From Bacteroidales bacterium (lineage in GTDB: Bacteria > Bacteroidota > Bacteroidia > Bacteroidales > Muribaculaceae), in contig CAAFXO010000001.1 of the NCBI GenBank assembly GCA_900766975.1, positions 1 to 64,000 on the forward strand: DNA of 64,000 bases, written 5' to 3'. Shown piece after piece: positions 53,898 to 61,763 of this stretch (positions within the stretch are counted from its first letter, which is position 1; the number at the start of each line of letters is the position of its first letter). The notes below the pieces were generated by a model. That model worked only from the letters and a program-made list of their open reading frames with translations. It was not told the origin of the DNA and did not search any database. The translations under genes were made by a program, and so were the position numbers.

Positions 53898-54215
53898 ATG
53901 AGTGAGTTTCAACCTTTCGACGAGCAGGATGCTATAGAATTCATCCGCGCCATGATACCTCGTGACATCGCCATCCGCATCGATGACGATGATATCCTGT
54001 TTGTGATCGACCATGTCTGGGACTGGTATGAACAGCATGGACTCCTTGATATCTCACTCGATGACGCCGACGACCCGGAAGTCGACCCCGACGCTATCGT
54101 CGAGTTCGTCCAAAAATTTGTGGCTCGACGTCGCAATCTCTCCATTACCCAGGAGGATGTCAAACCTATTGTTTTAGCCCAACTCGATTATGAACGCTCT
54201 CTCGAAGATTTTTAA
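53898..54215 (+). CDS. Small acidic protein of unknown function
   Basis: This 105-residue protein is strongly acidic, with many Asp/Glu (for example IRIDDDDILFVIDHVWDWYE and DISLDDADDPEVDPDAI). Predicted mostly helical and soluble. No family recognised. It overlaps the ompA-like gene by 26 bases and follows rimM by 22 bases, so it is co-transcribed and probably real. Confidence 0.75.
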   Translation: MSEFQPFDEQDAIEFIRAMIPRDIAIRIDDDDILFVIDHVWDWYEQHGLLDISLDDADDPEVDPDAIVEFVQKFVARRRNLSITQEDVKPIVLAQLDYERSLEDF

Positions 54216-54945
54216 ATTATATATTCCCCTCTCCCTCGCCGTGATTTGCGCCGCTAATGCCGACGCCCAACACCGCGTCACCTACAAAGTCGAGGGTGGC
54301 AAAGTGCTTAGTTCCGAACAAGCCCCAGAGCAGACAGAATCCCCGGCTGCCGACAATACCACCAAGGCTGCCGCTGAAGGTGTCGACCTCGACGAACTCG
54401 AGTTCATCGAGATGGTCAACTCCGTTTCTCTCGATGAGAAGTCGGCTGCCTTGATCCGCAAATTCCAAGAAAAGGAGGGGAGAAATCGTCTCTACAACAC
54501 CGTCTACAATGCCAAAAACAATTGCATGGTAGAGACCTACCGCAATAAGGAAGTGCTCCTGATCACCATCCCCGCTTCGCAGCTCTTTGCACCCAACGAC
54601 ACCATCCTTCGTAGCGACGCTACTAAATTCTTGGCGCCTATCAAGCGCTATCTGAAGGATCCCGATATGTATAGAGTCCTGATGGTGATGCACACCGACA
54701 ACACCGGTTCGCAGGCATATCGCGACCACATCACCGAGGCCCGCATCGGCGCCATCGCCGACTGGTATGAATCGCAAAATGACTGCGACACATCCTTCCT
54801 ATTCCCCTACGCCTTCGGCGACGATATGCCCCTCAAAGAAAACAACACCATGGCCAATCGCCACGCCAACCGCCGCCTCGAGATATACCTCGTCCCCGGC
54901 AAAAAAATGCTATCCCAAGCCAAAAAAGGCCGCATCGTCTTCTGA
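54190..54945 (+). CDS. OmpA-like C-terminal domain protein, exported
   Basis: This 251-residue protein has a signal peptide (FKLYIPLSLAVICAANADAQ). Residues 25-115 have no clear family. The C-terminal half resembles the OmpA peptidoglycan-binding fold: LMVMHTDNTGSQAYRDHITEARIGAIADWY and NTMANRHANRRLEIYLVPG, with the Arg of the NRR(V/L)E motif. It probably tethers to peptidoglycan. Its start overlaps the preceding acidic protein gene; it is the last gene of the operon. Confidence 0.85.
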   Translation: MNALSKIFKLYIPLSLAVICAANADAQHRVTYKVEGGKVLSSEQAPEQTESPAADNTTKAAAEGVDLDELEFIEMVNSVSLDEKSAALIRKFQEKEGRNRLYNTVYNAKNNCMVETYRNKEVLLITIPASQLFAPNDTILRSDATKFLAPIKRYLKDPDMYRVLMVMHTDNTGSQAYRDHITEARIGAIADWYESQNDCDTSFLFPYAFGDDMPLKENNTMANRHANRRLEIYLVPGKKMLSQAKKGRIVF

Positions 54946-54966
54946 AAAAACTCCCTCCCATATACC

Positions 54967-55002
54967 CAAGAGCCCCAAAGCATTGCTTCAGGGCTCTTGT
55001 TA
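54967..55002 (+). terminator. Terminator at the end of the murA operon
   Basis: Stem CAAGAGCCC (54967-54975) with GGGCTCTTG (54991-54999), with an inner AAGC-ATT-GCTT hairpin. The T tract is weak (TTAATT). Confidence 0.6.
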
Positions 55003-55084
55003 ATTCCGTCGAGGCAGTCTATCTCGGCAAAACCTTATGCCTTTAAACATATAGTTTTCGGCATATTAGTTAAAAAATATTTCC

Positions 55085-55092
55085 TAAATTTG
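55085..55092 (+). promoter_or_regulatory. -7 box at the entry of the island
   Basis: TAAATTTG lies just before element arm E5, so a transcript would begin within or next to the arm. No TTG is found at the ideal -33 spacing. Confidence 0.4.
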
Positions 55093-55097
55093 CAGTT

Positions 55098-55138
55098 AGA
55101 GCGCGTTCCTTAAATTTTTGGGGCCGTAGGGGTCGTAG
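55098..55138 (+). repeat. Palindromic element E, single left arm (copy E5)
   Basis: The arm is nearly identical to the left arm of copy E3. It continues into CTTGATGATTTTGAATTAAT, which resembles the first bases of the E3 interior. The right half is missing; AT-rich island DNA follows. Confidence 0.75.
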
Positions 55139-55190
55139 CCTTGATGATTTTGAATTAATTTGCTTCCTCATAATTAAGTAATTCTTCAAT

Positions 55191-55469
55191 ATGACTAAAA
55201 AACAAGCTATAAAACTTTTTGAAGAAAAAAAAATTCGCTCTGTATGGGACGATGAACAAGAGAAATGGTATTTCTCCATTGTTGATGTTGTATCTATTTT
55301 GACAGATAGTGTCAACCCTCAATCATATTGGCGTAAGCTTAAACAAAGACTTATTGAAGAGGGAAATGAAACCGTGACAAATTGTCACGCCTTGACTTCT
55401 CGCATTGGATATCTCCTCGCACCATTCCGGCAATTGCAGTCGGAAACGAAGTTAAAGAGATATTTGTAG
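55191..55469 (+). pseudogene. Truncated Bro-N domain gene
   Basis: The first 67 or so codons encode a BRO N-terminal domain: TKKQAIKLFEEKKIRSVWDD, WYFSIVDVVSILTDSVNPQS and YWRKLKQRLIEEGNETVTNC. This parallels the N-terminus of the Fic protein 530 bases downstream ([40 protein letters not shown]). After the shared TNC it switches to 25 unrelated residues, the wrong-frame reading of the following DUF4391-like remnant, and stops. It is therefore a decayed paralogue joined at about 55380 to other DNA. The Bro-N part is well preserved and could still be translated. Confidence 0.7.
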
Positions 55470-55717
55470 TTGATGTCGCGCTGAAACGTCGCAATTATGA
55501 TATTAAAAATATCACATTGCTCGCCAAGTCAATTCCGCAACGAATCATACTTGCTTTGCGTTGGGAAAATGAAGTCCAGTTTGCCGCCTATCACAATAAG
55601 CTATTCGTGATGCGTGATGCCAGTGCCGCCAACGACAACGTCCTCGACAACGTCCTCGACAACTTCGACCAACTCTTTGCCAACTACTCCCCCGACACCA
55701 CTTGCAAAATACTGTAA
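55382..55717 (+). pseudogene. 5'-truncated DUF4391-like remnant
   Basis: An open frame of 111 codons without an ATG (first possible codon TTG) carries ISPRTIPAIAVGNEVKEIFV, VDVALKRRNYDIKNITLLAK, SIPQRIILALRWENEVQFAA and YHNKLFVMRD. This resembles the middle of DUF4391 proteins, which usually accompany helicase-methylase defence modules. The normal N-terminus is absent, replaced by the truncated Bro-N gene. A short Asp/Asn/Val/Leu repeat (NVLDNVLDNFDQ) is near its end. The family assignment is moderate. Confidence 0.5.
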
Positions 55718-55723
55718 CGATTT

Positions 55724-56605
55724 ATGGTTGCTGACAAACAAAATAAAATATCAATACGCTTCTTTAATGACCAAGAGGTGCGTGCTGCATGGGACTATGA
55801 CGGCAACCGCTGGTTGTTCTCAGTGGTTGACGTTATAGCCGTACTAACTGACAGCAAAAATCCGCGCAATTATTGGAAAGTGTTGAAGCATCGTTTGACT
55901 AAAGCCGGAAATGAGTTGGTTACAAATTGTAACCAACTGAAAATGGTTGCCACCGACGGCAAACGTTATCTCACTGACTGTCTGCCGCAAGATGAATTAC
56001 TTCGGTTGATAGAATCAGTCCCAAGTAAGCATGCATCAGCGTTTGCCCGCTGGCTAATCACCGGTGAAAACCAAATAGACAGTAAAAGCCGCGATAAAGC
56101 CTATCAATTATGGGATAGCACGCTGTTGCAAACCATAGAAGTTGGGACAGCACGAGGATTGCAGCAAATCCATGCATTTCTATTCGGAGGACTATATGAC
56201 TTTGCCGGACAGATACGTCAGAAAAATATCGCAAAGGGCGGATTTCAGTTTGCCGTATCAAGATTTTTAGGGCAGACACTCGCTCAAATTGAGCAGATGC
56301 CTGAAACAACGATTGAGGAGATAGTGGATAAATATGTTGAAATGAACATCGCTCACCCATTTATGGAGGGCAATGGCAGAAGCACTCGTATTTGGCTTGA
56401 TTTAATCTTAAAACGCTCATTAAAAAAGTGCGTTGATTGGAGCAAGATTGACAAGACAGACTATATGGAAGCCATGCGACTAAGCCCGGCAAATCCAATA
56501 AAAATACGGGAACTGATAACCGATGCTTTGACTGACAAGATAAATGACCGTGAGATGTTTATGAAGGGTATCGACTATTCATATTATTATGAACAAAACG
56601 ATTAA
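55724..56605 (+). CDS. Bro-N/Fic-domain protein, probable AMP- or phospho-transferase
   Basis: This 293-residue protein has an N-terminal Bro-N domain (residues 1-105; [34 protein letters not shown]), a type found in phage antirepressors, fused to a Fic domain (about residues 120-285). The catalytic loop is [17 protein letters not shown], matching HPFx[D/E]GNGRxxR including the catalytic His, and the flap block is [15 protein letters not shown]. Fic enzymes transfer AMP or other nucleotide moieties to target proteins. I see no (S/T)xxxE(G/N) inhibitory helix in the protein, so it is probably not self-inhibited in the common way. The Bro-N truncated gene upstream suggests duplication within the island. 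Confidence 0.85.
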   Translation: MVADKQNKISIRFFNDQEVRAAWDYDGNRWLFSVVDVIAVLTDSKNPRNYWKVLKHRLTKAGNELVTNCNQLKMVATDGKRYLTDCLPQDELLRLIESVPSKHASAFARWLITGENQIDSKSRDKAYQLWDSTLLQTIEVGTARGLQQIHAFLFGGLYDFAGQIRQKNIAKGGFQFAVSRFLGQTLAQIEQMPETTIEEIVDKYVEMNIAHPFMEGNGRSTRIWLDLILKRSLKKCVDWSKIDKTDYMEAMRLSPANPIKIRELITDALTDKINDREMFMKGIDYSYYYEQND

Positions 56606-56711
56606 TATGTACTCAAAAACGGCAAATCGGGTACACGTTCGCTTGCGAGCAAGACCCACCGCAAAAGTTCCCATATCGAGATGCTTTCTCAATCAATGTT
56701 TCGGGAGTAGT

Positions 56712-57323
56712 TTAGTCTGATAACTCCAATATGAGCATATCACTTAGTCTGCATTTTGAAGGATTCATATTTATGGCGATATGCTTAATAGGATAATCTC
56801 CTATGGTATTTTTCACTTCTAAGTAACTATTCCACGATGATACTTCAGGTGATACAGCTCCTGGGTCAAGGCATAATATCTTCGTGATTATTCCTTCTTC
56901 TTCTTCTGCTTCATATCCTATGGCATATAAAGCATGAGCCCCAAAATTTGACCATTCTACGGATATTATTGGTGCAATATCATCATCTATTAGGTCGGTT
57001 ATAATTTGAACATTATAATCCTGACTTCTCGGAGCTTTTCGAGTAACCTTAATGTCTCCTTTAGTTAGTCTTTCTATTTCTTTTTTTAATTCTACATAAC
57101 TATAACCACTTTTTATTAATCCATTGTTTTCAAGCAATTCGTATAACAATTTCCCTTTACGTTCTCTCTTATCTGCAAGATTATATACTTCAAGGTCTGC
57201 TTTTTTTACATAACCCAAACGAAGCAAACACATCATTACGCAATAAACGGCACAAGCCCCATCCATATCGCCTTGGCGACGATGAATTTCTGTGTTTCTG
57301 GTGAGAACTTTCCCACCTTTCAT
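56712..57323 (-). CDS. Papain-like/C39-type cysteine peptidase-like protein, orphan
   Basis: This protein has 203 residues from the ATG at 57323. The block GDMDGACAVYCVMMCLLRLG places a candidate nucleophile Cys at the start of a helix, as in C39 and papain folds. SVEWSNFGAHALYAIGYEAE supplies the His, and CLDPGAVSPEVSSW the acidic partner. There is no signal peptide or transporter domain. An upstream in-frame ATG (57350) is unlikely because the -7 box TAACTTTG on the minus strand (57355-57362) would place transcription start inside it. It stands alone, divergent from the next gene. Function unknown; effector, toxin or protein-processing roles are open. Confidence 0.65.
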   Translation of the reverse strand: MKGGKVLTRNTEIHRRQGDMDGACAVYCVMMCLLRLGYVKKADLEVYNLADKRERKGKLLYELLENNGLIKSGYSYVELKKEIERLTKGDIKVTRKAPRSQDYNVQIITDLIDDDIAPIISVEWSNFGAHALYAIGYEAEEEEGIITKILCLDPGAVSPEVSSWNSYLEVKNTIGDYPIKHIAINMNPSKCRLSDMLILELSD

Positions 57324-57354
57324 AATAATATTTGAAACAGTCTGTATCATACTG

Positions 57355-57475
57355 CAAAGTTAGTAAATATATTCATTTGCACAATACGTTGTAAATATAA
57401 AAGACCGGCATATCGACATCACAAAAATATTTTTGGCTTTTTTCTTGCGTAAGCAACAAATGTTTATTATCTTTG
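57355..57475. promoter_or_regulatory. Divergent promoter pair
   Basis: Minus strand: TTG at 57382-57384, 19 bases, TAACTTTG at 57355-57362 for the peptidase-like gene. Plus strand: TTG at 57445-57447, 20 bases, TATCTTTG at 57468-57475 for the DUF5053-like gene. Both match the Bacteroidetes pattern, leaving a compact AT-rich centre. Confidence 0.7.
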
Positions 57476-57499
57476 CAATCGTAATCAATACAATAAGTT

Positions 57500-58018
57500 A
57501 TGGATAAAACACCTCTTGATATTCGGAAACTGCCGGGCGCTGAAGTGCTTGACTTTGTCAAAGGATCCTATATTGCCAGGCGATTTTTCAAGCGCTCCCG
57601 CTCCTGGTTCTTTCATCGTCTCAACAATAACATCGTCAATGGCAAACCGGCGAGTTTCACCGATGCAGAACTTCGCACTCTCCGTTCCGCACTTCGCACC
57701 CTCAGTAATGAAATTCTTAATTATTCCTCAAACCTCCCAAACACCCAAGACATGGATATTAAAGTTTACGTCATCACCGACAAAACAGCAATCGACTTCA
57801 TCACCGACAACGACCTCGACGGTTTCAAAGCCTACCTCGCCGAGAACGACACACTCTATTTCCCCGAACCCGAAACATTTGCCACCGAGGAACAAGCCCT
57901 CGCTTTCTGTTCCGGCATCGGCTACGGCATCGATGAACGAGCACTGATAGAGCGTTATCCGCTCCGCTCGTGCGAGCCTACCGATGTGCCATTCATTGAA
58001 CTAATTGAAAATTATTAA
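57500..58018 (+). CDS. DUF5053-like protein with C-terminal extension
   Basis: This 172-residue protein has an N-terminal part (residues 1-75; GSYIARRFFKRSRSWFFHRL, NNNIVNGKPASFTDAELRTL) that resembles DUF5053, a short Bacteroides mobile-element family. Residues 88-172 (DIKVYVITDKTAIDFITDND to PFIELIENY) are an acidic, separate domain that I do not recognise. An internal Met (MDIKVYV) could mark a second start or a fusion point. The next gene begins three bases after the stop. Likely accessory or defence-associated; no function assigned. Confidence 0.6.
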   Translation: MDKTPLDIRKLPGAEVLDFVKGSYIARRFFKRSRSWFFHRLNNNIVNGKPASFTDAELRTLRSALRTLSNEILNYSSNLPNTQDMDIKVYVITDKTAIDFITDNDLDGFKAYLAENDTLYFPEPETFATEEQALAFCSGIGYGIDERALIERYPLRSCEPTDVPFIELIENY

Positions 58019-58021
58019 ATT

Positions 58022-58375
58022 ATGAACTACATAGAATCAGCTCTCGAAGAAGAAATCAAAATCGTTGGTCGCTATGCCAATTTGCAACTTGGCGTGAAAT
58101 TGTTCCACAATGGAGACAATACTTTTGATGTGTGTGCCTATCACTACGCACAAGGCGACTGGATGCCGCTCGGCGATGCCGAAGATGTAAACAACTTCGC
58201 ATCGGAAAGCGAAGCCATCGAGCACGGCATCAAAGTCATCAAGGAACAAACCAAATATTGGGATTGGGCGTTGTCTAAAGATTGCACCGAAGAAAATACA
58301 AAATCGGCAGTCCGCCGCTTTCTCGGTTTTTCTTCGCAGACAAAGCCGGAATTAAATCTTTACTCGGTTTGTTAA
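58022..58375 (+). CDS. Small acidic hypothetical protein
   Basis: This 117-residue soluble, acidic protein (YIESALEEEIKIVGRYANLQ; ASESEAIEHGIKVIKEQTKY) has no recognised domain. It is tightly linked to the DUF5053-like gene, so the two form one transcript with the small membrane ORF after it. Its role is unknown; a partner or antitoxin-like role is speculation. Confidence 0.6.
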   Translation: MNYIESALEEEIKIVGRYANLQLGVKLFHNGDNTFDVCAYHYAQGDWMPLGDAEDVNNFASESEAIEHGIKVIKEQTKYWDWALSKDCTEENTKSAVRRFLGFSSQTKPELNLYSVC

Positions 58376-58515
58376 TGAAATCCGCATTGCAAAAAGTATG
58401 GCAATTCGTCAAAACGTGGTTTTGGCTTATTGCCTTTTTGCTATATTTGCTCGTTGCAGCAGTGCCTACTTTTTTCACTTTCGCGAGCAAATTTATGCCT
58501 CATCGACTGCCGTAG
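58375..58515 (+). CDS. Possible 46-residue single-span membrane protein
   Basis: The ATG overlaps the previous stop codon (TAATG), so translation would be coupled. The product has one strong membrane segment (WFWLIAFLLYLLVAAVPTFF) with Lys/Gln before it and a short basic tail. Size and shape are like small membrane toxins or accessory proteins, but no homology is recognised. Evidence rests on coupling and hydrophobic profile only. Confidence 0.35.
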   Translation: MKSALQKVWQFVKTWFWLIAFLLYLLVAAVPTFFTFASKFMPHRLP

Positions 58516-58852
58516 CAACGAAAAAAGTAAACTTTTTAGATAATTAAAGATTAATATGCAAAGTTATTGCACATACTCTATATTATCTTTGCAAGCGGAA
58601 ATGCAAAGGTATGCTAAAAAACATATCGTCGCTATATACATTATATAGCAAAATTTTCGTACCTTTGCACTCTTAAAGAGTACATTTAATGAACTGCTTG
58701 CAAATTGACCAAATAATGAAGAAATAACGCCTCGGCGTATTTATAACAATACGGAAACTCCGTTGTAGTCGAAAAGGCTTTGGTCAGCCGGCAAGCACTA
58801 CTTCGGAGTTTTTCGATTATTATATAAACTGTAATTTCTTAAACATATAGAT
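58516..58852 (+). promoter_or_regulatory. Leader region of the restriction operon with inverted repeats and hairpins
   Basis: Two -7-like boxes, TATCTTTG (58584-58591) and TACCTTTG (58660-58667). The second box lies in an inverted repeat, GCAAAGGTA (58603-58611) with TACCTTTGC (58660-58668), and a perfect palindrome GCTATATA-CAT-TATATAGC (58631-58649) lies between. A stem of 14 positions (58755-58768 with 58798-58811; two mismatches) encloses GGCT-AGCC and ends in TTTTT, an attenuator-like hairpin 40 bases before the methyltransferase ATG. Confidence 0.6.
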
Positions 58853-59911
58853 ATGACTATATTTCGTTTAGGTGAACTATTTTGTGGTCCAGGAGGAATT
58901 GCTTGCGGTGCTAAATTGTGCGCCGATAGCGTACCTGGATATAAAATTGAGCATCTATGGGCAACTGATTACGACAATGACACTTGTAAAACATATACTC
59001 AGAACATTTGCCCTGAAAATCCGGAATCCGTTATTTGTCACGATGTAAGGACTCTTGACCTTGACTCTCTTGACAAATACGGAGCAATAGATTCACTTGC
59101 GTTTGGATTCCCTTGCAATGATTTTAGTGTTGTCGGAGAACAAAAAGGTTTTGACGGAATTTATGGTCCTCTTTATACATACGGTATAAAAGTGCTGGAA
59201 AAGTACAAGCCCAAATGGTTCTTTGCTGAAAACGTCGGCGGACTGAAAAGCGCCAATAATGGTAATGCGATAGAAGTAATTTTCAATGCTATGAAAAAAG
59301 CCGGTTATCGTATATATCCTAATTTGTATAAGTTTGAAGAATATGGTATTCCACAAGCACGTCACCGTATAATTATAATTGGAATAAGAGAAGATTTGCC
59401 TTTTGATTTCAAAATACCGAGTCCTTCTTTATACAAATTTAGGTCGTGCAAAGAAGCAATAGAAAATCCGCCGATCAGTCCTAATGCGCCTAACAACGAA
59501 ATGCCAAAACAGTCAAGCATAGTTGTAGAGAGATTAAAGCATATTCGTCCTGGTCAAAATGCATTTACAGCAAATCTTCCAGAACACTTGCGACTCAAAG
59601 TAAAGGGAGCTAAAATTTCTCAAATATATAAACGATTAGACCCTACTAAAGTTGCTTATACAGTAACCGGTTCAGGAGGTGGTGGTACTCACATATACCA
59701 CTGGTCTGAAAACCGTGCATTGACAAATCGTGAAAGAGCAAGACTTCAGACATTTCCTGATAGTTATGTTTTTCATGGTTCAAAAGAATCTGTGAGAAAA
59801 CAAATCGGAATGGCAGTCCCTTGTCAAGGAGCAAAAATTATTTTTGAAGCAGTGCTCAAAACATTTGCAGGAATAAACTATGATTATGTTGAACCCAATA
59901 TAAAGGTATAA
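58853..59911 (+). CDS. DNA (cytosine-5-)-methyltransferase of a LlaJI-type system
   Basis: This 352-residue m5C methyltransferase has motif I RLGELFCGPGGIACGAKL, motif IV FGFPCNDFSVVGEQKGF (catalytic Cys in PC), motif VI FAENVGGL, motif VIII QARHRIIIIGI and motif X region RKQIGMAVPCQGAKII. The target-recognition segment (about residues 195-290) is variable. It modifies cytosines to protect the host from the restriction proteins encoded directly downstream, one base after the stop. Base composition is AT-rich relative to the core genome, as in acquired restriction genes. Only one methyltransferase is seen upstream; the described LlaJI system has two. Confidence 0.92.
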   Translation: MTIFRLGELFCGPGGIACGAKLCADSVPGYKIEHLWATDYDNDTCKTYTQNICPENPESVICHDVRTLDLDSLDKYGAIDSLAFGFPCNDFSVVGEQKGFDGIYGPLYTYGIKVLEKYKPKWFFAENVGGLKSANNGNAIEVIFNAMKKAGYRIYPNLYKFEEYGIPQARHRIIIIGIREDLPFDFKIPSPSLYKFRSCKEAIENPPISPNAPNNEMPKQSSIVVERLKHIRPGQNAFTANLPEHLRLKVKGAKISQIYKRLDPTKVAYTVTGSGGGGTHIYHWSENRALTNRERARLQTFPDSYVFHGSKESVRKQIGMAVPCQGAKIIFEAVLKTFAGINYDYVEPNIKV

Positions 59912-59912
59912 A

Positions 59913-61763
59913 ATGGAAACTTGCAAAGTATGGCTATTAAATTCCAAAAATGAAGTTCAGTATGGTCTTAATTGGGGGCAAAGAGAAAATCGAGACCCTA
60001 ATCAGTCATATTTACAACTTGAACCAGAAGTTTATAATAGCGATTTTTTCCCTGTTAAAGGAAAATATTTTATTGTTGATACTGACGACAATAAAACTAT
60101 AATTTTCAATCGTGCTCAAAAAGAAAAAGGTTGTGCACTACAAACTCCAGAGAATAATGCTATTTTAGGAAGTTACATTAGACAACGACTTGGAGTAAAT
60201 AATGGTGATGAAATAGTTAAAGAAGATATTATTAGCTATGGTAGAGATTTCATCACATTTACTAAAGTTGATGAGTTACATTACAAATTAGATTTTTCTA
60301 ATGGTAATGAAATTAATAAAGTTTTCAAACCTACAATGCCACTTCAACAAATATACTATGGTGCACCCGGAACCGGCAAGTCGTTTACTATTGACAACTT
60401 GACGGACGATGACAATTCCGTGCGCACTACATTTCACCCTGATACTGACTATGCTTCATTTGTTGGAGCTTACAAGCCAACAATGAAAGATATGCCGCTC
60501 AGTGCTTTTGTTGGAAAAGAAGTACATCGAGCACAACCACAAGGAGAACACCCGGGAACGGAGCAACGTATCGTGTATAAGTACGTGCCGCAGGCTTTCC
60601 TTAAAGCATACGTTGCAGCTTGGAGTAAGCTCGATACTCCGTATTACCTCATTATTGAGGAAATAAATCGCGGCAACTGTGCTCAGATATTTGGAGACTT
60701 GTTCCAACTACTCGACCGAAACAATTCAGGCAGCTCGTCGTATGCAATCAATGCCGACGAGGACATCGCCAAGTTCTTGAAAGAAGACGTGAACGGCTTT
60801 GCCACACTATCACAAGAACAACGTGACGCTATAGCTGCTTACGAACTTGTGAAAGATAATGGAGAAAAGCGAGCCATAGGTGAAAAAATCCTTGACGGAA
60901 CGCTCTTGCTATTACCGCACAATCTGCATATTTGGGCGACGATGAACACAAGTGACCAATCGCTTTTCCCGATTGACTCTGCGTTCAAACGTCGTTGGAA
61001 CTGGAAATATGTGCCTATCGAAACAAACCCAATCGACAAGAATACAAATCAACCTCTCAACTGGAAGTTTGAAGTGTCGGGGGATCTATATTCTTGGGGT
61101 AAATTCTTGGAGAAAATCAACCCGGAAATTTACACAATTACCGAGTCATCTGACAAACAGATGGGCTACTTCTTTGCTAAAGCCGACCCAACAACCGGCA
61201 TTATCAGCGAAGAAGTGTTCTTGAACAAGGTGCTGTTCTATCTTTGGACCGACGTATTCAAAGACTATGATGTGTCAAGCGAGATTTTCAATAACAAGAA
61301 AGAAAACCGCTCATTCCGCTTCACTGATTTCTTTGAAGATGCAGAAGCACTCGCCAACTTTATTGAAAACTGCGGACTTGAAGTCTTAAATGATAATTCT
61401 GAAGACTTTGACACTGACGAGCAAGGCGATCAAACAGCAATTTACAACTTTATTTCTGATGGCGTCAAATGCCGTTCTATAACAAACGCCTTTAGATATA
61501 TCTTGCGTAATGCTTGTGAAAAACAGAATATAGACTTTGCAACTATCAAAGCGGCAGTAGAACAGTATATACGACGTGATGAAGCTGTTATCAAACAGAT
61601 AGAATCAGCTGACACTTACGAAAAGGAAAATGGTTGGAACACTAAAATCCTTACCACTTCTGATAACATCTCATTTGTAGTGTCGAACCAGTGGAAGAAA
61701 GAATTCTTGCCAATGGTTAAGGCTCTTGCAGAACATTTTGGCGTTGTTTTTGAAGAAAAATGA
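59913..61763 (+). CDS. McrB-type restriction GTPase with N-terminal B3-like DNA-recognition domain (LlaJI.R1-like)
   Basis: This 616-residue protein has residues 1-125 (VWLLNSKNEVQYGLNWGQRE; ALQTPENNAILGSYIRQRLG) resembling the B3-like DNA-binding domain found in LlaJI.R1 and NgoFVII/BfiI-type enzymes. From residue 147 there is an McrB-type AAA+ motor: P-loop YYGAPGTGKSFTI, the Walker B-type YLIIEEINRGNCAQIFGD, and the GTP-specific loop ATMNTSDQSLFPIDSAFKRR. It would bind a specific site and, with the nuclease partner, drive cleavage of unmethylated DNA. The start of the P-loop (about 60360) coincides with a sharp rise in GC content. Overlaps the nuclease gene by four bases. Confidence 0.88.
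   Translation: METCKVWLLNSKNEVQYGLNWGQRENRDPNQSYLQLEPEVYNSDFFPVKGKYFIVDTDDNKTIIFNRAQKEKGCALQTPENNAILGSYIRQRLGVNNGDEIVKEDIISYGRDFITFTKVDELHYKLDFSNGNEINKVFKPTMPLQQIYYGAPGTGKSFTIDNLTDDDNSVRTTFHPDTDYASFVGAYKPTMKDMPLSAFVGKEVHRAQPQGEHPGTEQRIVYKYVPQAFLKAYVAAWSKLDTPYYLIIEEINRGNCAQIFGDLFQLLDRNNSGSSSYAINADEDIAKFLKEDVNGFATLSQEQRDAIAAYELVKDNGEKRAIGEKILDGTLLLLPHNLHIWATMNTSDQSLFPIDSAFKRRWNWKYVPIETNPIDKNTNQPLNWKFEVSGDLYSWGKFLEKINPEIYTITESSDKQMGYFFAKADPTTGIISEEVFLNKVLFYLWTDVFKDYDVSSEIFNNKKENRSFRFTDFFEDAEALANFIENCGLEVLNDNSEDFDTDEQGDQTAIYNFISDGVKCRSITNAFRYILRNACEKQNIDFATIKAAVEQYIRRDEAVIKQIESADTYEKENGWNTKILTTSDNISFVVSNQWKKEFLPMVKALAEHFGVVFEEK

Noticed and set aside
58603..58668. Invertible (phase-variable) promoter upstream of the methyltransferase
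   Set aside because: The inverted repeats are only 9 bases, one is itself the -7 box, no recombinase gene is near, and the inner palindrome is not co-centred. An operator is the simpler reading.
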